Positions 32,740 through 37,466 of a stretch of DNA of 37,466 bases are shown piece after piece. The stretch comes from Acetobacter sp. DsW_063 (GTDB lineage: Bacteria > Pseudomonadota > Alphaproteobacteria > Acetobacterales > Acetobacteraceae). The notes beneath the pieces were generated by a model. It was given only the letters and a program-made list of their open reading frames with translations, made no database searches and was not told the DNA's origin. A program made the position numbers and the translations under genes. Within the stretch, counting starts at the first letter, position 1. Every line of letters starts with the position of its first letter. The stretch is taken from contig NZ_JOPL01000075.1 of NCBI RefSeq assembly GCF_002153745.1, forward strand, positions 1 through 37,466. Reading direction: 5' to 3'.

Positions 32740-33489
32740 ATGAAAATTCTCGTCCCGGTAAAACGTGTCGTCGATTACAACATCAAGGTCCGCCCGAAAG
32801 CAGACGGGACAGGCGTCGAGACCGCAGGTCTCAAGATGTCGATGAACCCATTCGACGAAATCGCCGTCGAAGAGGCTCTGCGGCTGCGCGAGAAAGGCGC
32901 TGCGACGGAAGTCGTCGCCGTGTCGATTGGCGTGCAGCAGGCGCAGGACACGCTGCGCACGGCGATGGCGATGGGCGCGGACCGCGCCATTCTGGTGCTG
33001 ACGGAAGAAAGCCCGGAGCCGCTTGCGGTCGCGAAGATCCTCAAGGCGATCGTCGAGCGCGAGACGCCCGATCTCGTAATCCTCGGCAAGCAGGCCATCG
33101 ACGACGACATGAACGCCACCGGCCAGATGCTGGCCGGCCTGCTCGGCTGGCCGCAGGGCACGTTCGCCAGCAAGGTGGAACTCGCCGACGGTCGCGCAGA
33201 AGTCGAGCGTGAAGTGGATGGCGGCACAGAAGTCGTCTCCATCGCGCTGCCCGCCATCGTGACGGCCGATCTGCGCCTGAACGAGCCGCGCTACGCCTCC
33301 TTGCCCAACATCATGAAGGCGAAGAAAAAGCCGCTCGAGACGCTGCAGGCCAGCGACGTCGGCGTCGACACGACCCGCCGCCTGACCGTCGTCTCCGTCG
33401 CCGAACCGCCCGCCCGCAAGGCTGGCGTCAAGGTCGGCTCCGTCGAGGAGCTTGTCGAGAAGCTGCGTAACGAAGCCAAGGTGATCTGA
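32740..33489 (+). CDS. etfB: Electron transfer flavoprotein beta subunit
   Basis: The 249-residue beta subunit of ETF, which holds AMP and forms the docking site for dehydrogenases. It starts [14 protein letters not shown], a standard beginning; [21 protein letters not shown], the recognition-loop region [20 protein letters not shown] with the conserved leucine anchor, and [16 protein letters not shown] are all present. Length is normal. It follows ETF-QO after a 126-nt gap and precedes etfA by 2 nt, so the two subunits are cotranslated. Start set by the conserved MKILVPVK; a longer form from 32677 has no family match. Confidence 0.95.
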   Translation: MKILVPVKRVVDYNIKVRPKADGTGVETAGLKMSMNPFDEIAVEEALRLREKGAATEVVAVSIGVQQAQDTLRTAMAMGADRAILVLTEESPEPLAVAKILKAIVERETPDLVILGKQAIDDDMNATGQMLAGLLGWPQGTFASKVELADGRAEVEREVDGGTEVVSIALPAIVTADLRLNEPRYASLPNIMKAKKKPLETLQASDVGVDTTRRLTVVSVAEPPARKAGVKVGSVEELVEKLRNEAKVI

Positions 33490-33491
33490 TC

Positions 33492-34427
33492 ATGACCGTT
33501 CTTGTTTTTGTCGAGACCGAAGCCGGTCACGTTCGTCAGGCCTCTCGCAGCGCCATCGCCGCCGCGTCCAAATTGGGCGAGGTCCATGCGCTCGTGGTCG
33601 GCGACGCCGCATCCGTCGGCGCCAGCGCCGAAGCCGCCGCAAAGATCCCCGGCGTGACGAAGGTCCTGAAGGCCGGGAACGACGCTCTGGCGCATACGCT
33701 GGCCGAGCCTCTGGCCGATCTTCTCGTGTCGCTTGCTGGCGATTACTCGCACATCGTCGCCGCCGCATCGTCCGTCGGCAAGAACGTTCTGCCGCGCGCA
33801 GCCGCCCTGCTCGACGTGCAGCCGATCCCCGACGTTCTGGACATCGTCGACGCCGACACGTTCGTCCGCCCGATCTACGCGGGCAACGCACTCGCCACGG
33901 TCAAATCGGCGGACGCGAAGAAAGTGCTCACCATCCGCGCGACCAGCTTCGACCCGGCCCCGGCCGAAGGCGGTTCCGCCGCCATCGAAGACGCCGCGGC
34001 TCCCGCGTCGGGCGACACGTCGCGTTTCGTTTCCTCCGAAACGCCGACCAGCGATCGACCGGAACTAGAGTCAGCGCGCGTGATCGTCTCCGGCGGCCGT
34101 GGGCTGCAGAACGGCGAGAACTTCAAGACCGTGCTGGAGCCCCTGGCCGACAAGCTGGGCGCCGCCATCGGCGCATCCCGCGTTGCGGTGGACTCAGGCT
34201 ACGTGCCGAACGATTATCAGGTCGGCCAGACCGGCAAGATCGTCGCGCCGGAGCTGTACATCGCCGTCGGCATTTCCGGCGCGATCCAGCATCTGGCAGG
34301 CATGAAGGACAGCAAGGTCATCGTCGCCATCAACAAAGATGAAGACGCGCCGATTTTCCAGGTTGCGGATTATGGCCTTGTTGGAGACCTGTTCGACGTC
34401 GTTCCCAAGCTGGCCGCCGCTCTGTAA
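33492..34427 (+). CDS. etfA: Electron transfer flavoprotein alpha subunit
   Basis: The 311-residue alpha subunit that binds FAD. The N-terminal domain begins [10 protein letters not shown], with [20 protein letters not shown]. The C-terminal FAD domain has the signature [57 protein letters not shown] and [20 protein letters not shown]. With EtfB it forms the soluble heterodimer that carries electrons to ETF-QO. It is the last gene of this set; a strong terminator begins 37 nt later. Confidence 0.96.
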   Translation: MTVLVFVETEAGHVRQASRSAIAAASKLGEVHALVVGDAASVGASAEAAAKIPGVTKVLKAGNDALAHTLAEPLADLLVSLAGDYSHIVAAASSVGKNVLPRAAALLDVQPIPDVLDIVDADTFVRPIYAGNALATVKSADAKKVLTIRATSFDPAPAEGGSAAIEDAAAPASGDTSRFVSSETPTSDRPELESARVIVSGGRGLQNGENFKTVLEPLADKLGAAIGASRVAVDSGYVPNDYQVGQTGKIVAPELYIAVGISGAIQHLAGMKDSKVIVAINKDEDAPIFQVADYGLVGDLFDVVPKLAAAL

Positions 34428-34463
34428 GCGCCGCACACGGCCATTTGCAGATCGCGTTTGATG

Positions 34464-34491
34464 AAAATCCCCGCTCTTGCGGGGATTTTTT
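34464..34491 (+). terminator. Rho-independent terminator of the etf operon
   Basis: AAAATCCCCGC pairs with GCGGGGATTTT over 11 bp around a TCTT loop, ending in a run of six T. A classical intrinsic terminator 37 nt after etfA; the A-run ahead of the stem could let it work on the other strand too. Confidence 0.93.
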
Positions 34492-34983
34492 GTTGGCTCC
34501 TACGGTTTCCAATGCCCAGCGGCGACCTATGCGCCACTTTCCGTTATCTCTCTGGTGCGTCGAAGCGACGCCGTGGCGCAGAACAGACGCCTGACGCGCT
34601 TTTCGAACCGCGCCAGTTCTATTCCAAAACGCCGCCACATTCTCACACTGTGACGCGCCCACCTGTTACGGACGGCAGTACCACCCCACAGCCCGCCTCA
34701 GCATCGCCGCCGGTTTAAACGATCGTCCACAGAAAAAGCGGACAGTGGAGACACGCCTGAAACAGGGACGTGTTCATTCATGCTCCCGCTTCCTTGAATA
34801 GACGGGGTAAAACGCCAAAGCTTACTAAAGCGGATGCTCGACCCGTTCTCCGATATTGCGCCACGGTTCAGGATGACGGCGGCCTCCCCATGGCATAGGC
34901 TTCTGACGTTTCGCGCCTCGGTTCAAACGTCTGAACTGACATCGCGGAAGAAGACTGGCCGGAAACAGGAAAAACGCATCCCC
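34492..34983. other. Spacer between etf terminator and kinase
   Basis: 492 nt with no recognisable gene. A short frame on the plus strand is Pro/Ser/Arg-rich and unlikely. It should hold the promoter of the two-component pair. TCCAC and GTGGA (34726-34730, 34745-34749) form a small inverted repeat. No clear -35/-10 pair was found. Confidence 0.45.
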
Positions 34984-36762
34984 ATGACCCTGACACGATG
35001 GTTGATCGTTCTGATCCTGAGCATCGGCGTCTTTCTTTTCAGCACAGTCGTATCGACCCATGACGCACTGGCGGTTCTGTATGTCCTGTGCATCCTGTTC
35101 ATCGCCGAAGCCGGGGGAGCCCGCACCATCGTGACCGCCGGAGCGGTCTATTCGGCTCTGGCGATCATCTCCTTCCTGATCAAACATTATGGGGAGTCCT
35201 TCGACAGCGCCTATATCCGGCTTGGCATCAGCCTGGTCGCAATCGCCGTCGCCACCTTCCTGTCGCGCCGTGCGCAGGCGGGGCGATCCCAGCTCTCCGA
35301 GCAGAGCCTTTGGTTGGCTCTCACCCACGACACGGTCATCATCCGGGACGGCGGCGACAGGATCATCGACTGGAACGAGGGCGCAACCCGCCTTTACGGC
35401 TGGTCGCGAGAAGAAGCTCTGGGCAAGAAAGTTCAGTCGCTGCTCAAAACGTCCTTCCCGACGACCATCGTCCCTCACCTCGCGCCAGGGGCGTTGTGGT
35501 CTGGAGAAATCACCAGACTGGACAGGGACGGTCGCCCCATGATTCTCACCAGCACCTGGATGGGTAGAGTGGGCGAATATGGCGGAGAAGGCGGTGTCAT
35601 CGAACTCAGCGCCGATCTCACGCAGGAACGTCTCGCGCAGGCCGGACGCATTGAATCGGAAAGTCGTTACAAGGCCATTTTCAATGGTGCCGGCGTGCCG
35701 ATTTTCGAGTTGTCGACCGACTCCCAAGGAGCCGACGTCATCGTCCTGGCGCAGAACGACGCGGCGGACCGCCTTGTCGGCCCGAAAGAAACCGGCGCCG
35801 CCGATCTGACGAAAATTCTTGATGGAGACGGCCACCGACTGTTTCGCGACGCGATTGTTCGTGCGCTCGCTGAAGGCGTCCGGCAGGAACTGTCATGCAG
35901 GGTAATTCCTGAGAAATCCAGCCCGAGAGACGTGGCGTTCACGGTAAGCCCCGGTGCGCAATACGGGGAAAGCCGTACTATCCTTGTCACCGCTGTAGAC
36001 ATGACCGAACGCAATCAGGCGCGCATGAGGGTGGAACAGATGCAGACAGACCTCGCGCACGCGTCACGCATCTCCGCCCTTGGACAAATGACGGCGGTGG
36101 TTGCGCACGAAATCAACCAACCCCTTATGGCGACAGTAACTTTCGCGCGCTCCGGGCGACGCTGGCTCCGACGCGACACGCCGGATCTGGATGAGGTCGG
36201 GCGATGTCTGGACGGCATCGTCAGCACAGGCGAACGCGCGGCGCGCGTGGTCGAGCGTATCCGCGCCATGAGTCGGCGCCAGACGTCGGAACACGAAAAG
36301 CTCTCTCTCGCGCATCTCGTTACAGAAACGGTTGAAATTCTTTCATCAGAATTCCAACGCTACGGCGTCCGCGTCGAGAATTGCGTCACTGCGCCGGATT
36401 TGTATTTCATCGGCGACAGAGTGCAGATTCATCAGGTGTTGGTGAACGTCATGCTGAACGCCGCGCAGGCCATGGGCTCTATCTCTGGCCGACCACGACG
36501 TCTCATTCTGAACGCAGCACAGGACATATCCCGGGGGAACCTGACGCTGACCATTGATGACAACGGGGCGGGTTTTCCGCTGGCCCTTTTGGAAGACGGC
36601 GTCGCTCCGTTCACAAGCAGCAAGGAGGGCGGCGTGGGTCTGGGCCTGTCAGTATCGAGAACAATCATGGAAACTCATGAAGGACGCCTCAACGTGAAAA
36701 ATCGACTGGAGGGAGGAGCGTCGGTCGAACTCCAGTGGCCTGCGCTGGAGGAACCCCAATGA
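34984..36762 (+). CDS. PAS-domain sensor histidine kinase, FixL/DctB-like
   Basis: A 592-residue membrane kinase. Three or four N-terminal helices (residues about 5-95) form a small membrane domain with no large outside part. Two PAS domains follow: about 105-215 (DGGDRIIDWNEGATRLYGWSR) and about 228-342. The kinase core has the H-box AVVAHEINQPLMATV with His375, an N-box (LVNVMLNAAQAM), a G1 box (TIDDNGAGFP) and a G2 box (GGVGLGLSVSR). Its kinase type is that of FixL, DctB and TodS. The first PAS domain lacks the FixL heme-binding His context, so it is probably not an oxygen sensor of that kind. The stop overlaps the response regulator start (ATGA, 36759-36762), proving the pair. The start at 34984 has a weak, distant Shine-Dalgarno; upstream starts are possible. 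Confidence 0.88.
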   Translation: MTLTRWLIVLILSIGVFLFSTVVSTHDALAVLYVLCILFIAEAGGARTIVTAGAVYSALAIISFLIKHYGESFDSAYIRLGISLVAIAVATFLSRRAQAGRSQLSEQSLWLALTHDTVIIRDGGDRIIDWNEGATRLYGWSREEALGKKVQSLLKTSFPTTIVPHLAPGALWSGEITRLDRDGRPMILTSTWMGRVGEYGGEGGVIELSADLTQERLAQAGRIESESRYKAIFNGAGVPIFELSTDSQGADVIVLAQNDAADRLVGPKETGAADLTKILDGDGHRLFRDAIVRALAEGVRQELSCRVIPEKSSPRDVAFTVSPGAQYGESRTILVTAVDMTERNQARMRVEQMQTDLAHASRISALGQMTAVVAHEINQPLMATVTFARSGRRWLRRDTPDLDEVGRCLDGIVSTGERAARVVERIRAMSRRQTSEHEKLSLAHLVTETVEILSSEFQRYGVRVENCVTAPDLYFIGDRVQIHQVLVNVMLNAAQAMGSISGRPRRLILNAAQDISRGNLTLTIDDNGAGFPLALLEDGVAPFTSSKEGGVGLGLSVSRTIMETHEGRLNVKNRLEGGASVELQWPALEEPQ

Positions 36763-37397
36763 CAGCGCGCGGTCGGGTGCATGTCGTCGACGACGACGCG
36801 GACGTTCGCGGTTCCCTTGACAGTCTACTCCGTTCAGAAAATTTCGAGATTTTTCTTCACGAAAATTCTGCTGTTTTTCTAGAAGCCTACGACCCGCTTA
36901 TGCCCGCCTGCCTGCTTCTGGATATCCGGCTGGAAAAAGAAGACGGTCTGGAAGTGCAGGAGAAACTCCTTGCCGAGGATATCCGTCTGCCCGTCGTCAT
37001 CATGACCGGACATGGGGACGTTCCCTCCGCCGTACGCAGTATGAAGCAGGGGGCCGTGGATTTTCTCAGCAAGCCGTTTTCAGACGATGCGCTTCTTGCG
37101 GCATTGGACAAGGCGCTTTCAGCCGACCGAGAGAGGCTGCGCGCCCAAAACGACCGCAGCGCCCTCGACGCGCTTTACGCCACGTTAACGCCCCGAGAAA
37201 AGGATGTCGCAATACTGGCGGTTTCGGGCCTGATGAACAAGCAGATCGCGGCTGAACTCGGCATCGAGACCATCACGGTCAAGGTTCACCGGGGAAAGGT
37301 TATGCGCAAGATGGAAGCCAGATCGCTGGCCGATCTGGTGCGGATGCTGGAGGCGTTGGGAGTTCGCATCTGGAGGGATCGAAGAACCGTTGGTTGA
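36759..37397 (+). CDS. FixJ-family response regulator
   Basis: A 212-residue response regulator. The receiver domain (about 5-120) has the acidic pocket VVDDDAD, phosphoacceptor Asp55 in LLLDIRL, Thr83 in IMTGHGDV and Lys105 in FLSKPFS. The C-terminal LuxR/FixJ-type helix-turn-helix (about 145-205) reads LTPREKDVAILAVSGLMNKQ and VKVHRGKVMRKM. It is translationally coupled to the PAS kinase upstream and should be phosphorylated by it, then bind DNA as a dimer. Its targets are outside the window or unknown. The ATG at 36759 is set by the ATGA overlap; an earlier ATG at 36735 would extend into the kinase. Confidence 0.93.
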   Translation: MTARGRVHVVDDDADVRGSLDSLLRSENFEIFLHENSAVFLEAYDPLMPACLLLDIRLEKEDGLEVQEKLLAEDIRLPVVIMTGHGDVPSAVRSMKQGAVDFLSKPFSDDALLAALDKALSADRERLRAQNDRSALDALYATLTPREKDVAILAVSGLMNKQIAAELGIETITVKVHRGKVMRKMEARSLADLVRMLEALGVRIWRDRRTVG

Positions 37398-37466
37398 TGC
37401 GCTTGGTTTGTGATTTCTGGGTTTTGGCGATTTGATTGACGGTTGTTTGGGGAGTTTTTGATCTGC

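Noticed and set aside
34984-36762. Kinase as an oxygen-sensing FixL
   Set aside because: The conserved heme-ligating His context of FixL PAS domains is not visible.
1-37466. CRISPR arrays, tRNA or rRNA genes, insertion sequences
   Set aside because: No regularly spaced repeats, no TTCGAATCC-type T-arm with matching stems and no transposase or terminal repeats were seen by eye.

Overview
The window looks like the chromosome of an acetic acid bacterium or a close relative (Alphaproteobacteria, probably Acetobacteraceae). This rests on high GC coding regions, an FMN-riboswitch-controlled rib operon with a fused ribBA, an HpnL-like hopanoid-associated membrane protein, an ETF/ETF-QO block, an S10-type serine carboxypeptidase, and small exported Gly/Pro/Tyr-rich proteins. 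The placement is inference from gene content and was not tested by alignment. No transposase, integrase, CRISPR array, tRNA or rRNA was recognised.

Layout. (1) 335-6322 is an envelope/stress block. It holds an ECF sigma factor, a membrane anti-sigma candidate and a CnrX/CpxP-like periplasmic sensor in one overlapping minus-strand operon. Downstream lie a glycine-zipper lipoprotein, an EF-hand protein, a Pro/Tyr-rich secreted protein and a DUF4410-like lipoprotein. A second DUF4410-like lipoprotein lies divergently and overlaps an orphan sensor histidine kinase. (2) 6886-10820 is the riboflavin operon: promoter -10, FMN riboswitch, ribD, ribE, ribBA, ribH. An HpnL-like gene and an S10 peptidase follow. 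(3) 14345-18358 holds a TonB-dependent receptor and, behind it, a type B carboxylesterase broken by one missing base. (4) 18970-24225 is a minus-strand sulfur-type cluster: SsuD-like flavin monooxygenase, class II aldolase/adducin-like protein, cysteine dioxygenase-fold thiol dioxygenase and a four-domain rhodanese, with an EamA transporter upstream. (5) 24785-30595 holds an outer-membrane barrel protein, an amidase with a tiny coupled membrane protein, a MATE exporter, a DUF6582-like small protein and a 2OG-Fe(II) oxygenase. (6) 30982-34427 is ETF-QO, etfB and etfA, preceded by a perfect 20-bp palindrome and closed by a textbook terminator. (7) 34984-37397 is a PAS sensor kinase overlapping a FixJ-type response regulator.

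How the genes work together. The rib operon makes FMN/FAD precursors and is closed by FMN. The ETF block passes electrons from flavin dehydrogenases to quinone. The thiol/sulfonate cluster could liberate sulfur from an organosulfur compound: monooxygenase, then thiol dioxygenase, with rhodanese handling sulfane sulfur. The sigma, anti-sigma and sensor trio resembles the CnrYXH logic, in which periplasmic sensing releases a sigma factor.

The two most interesting regions are the sulfur cluster, several of whose enzymes lack the residues that define their best-known relatives, and the CnrYXH-like envelope locus with its paralogous lipoproteins. Starts were chosen by signal peptide, Shine-Dalgarno match and stop/start overlaps; alternatives are given where they matter.
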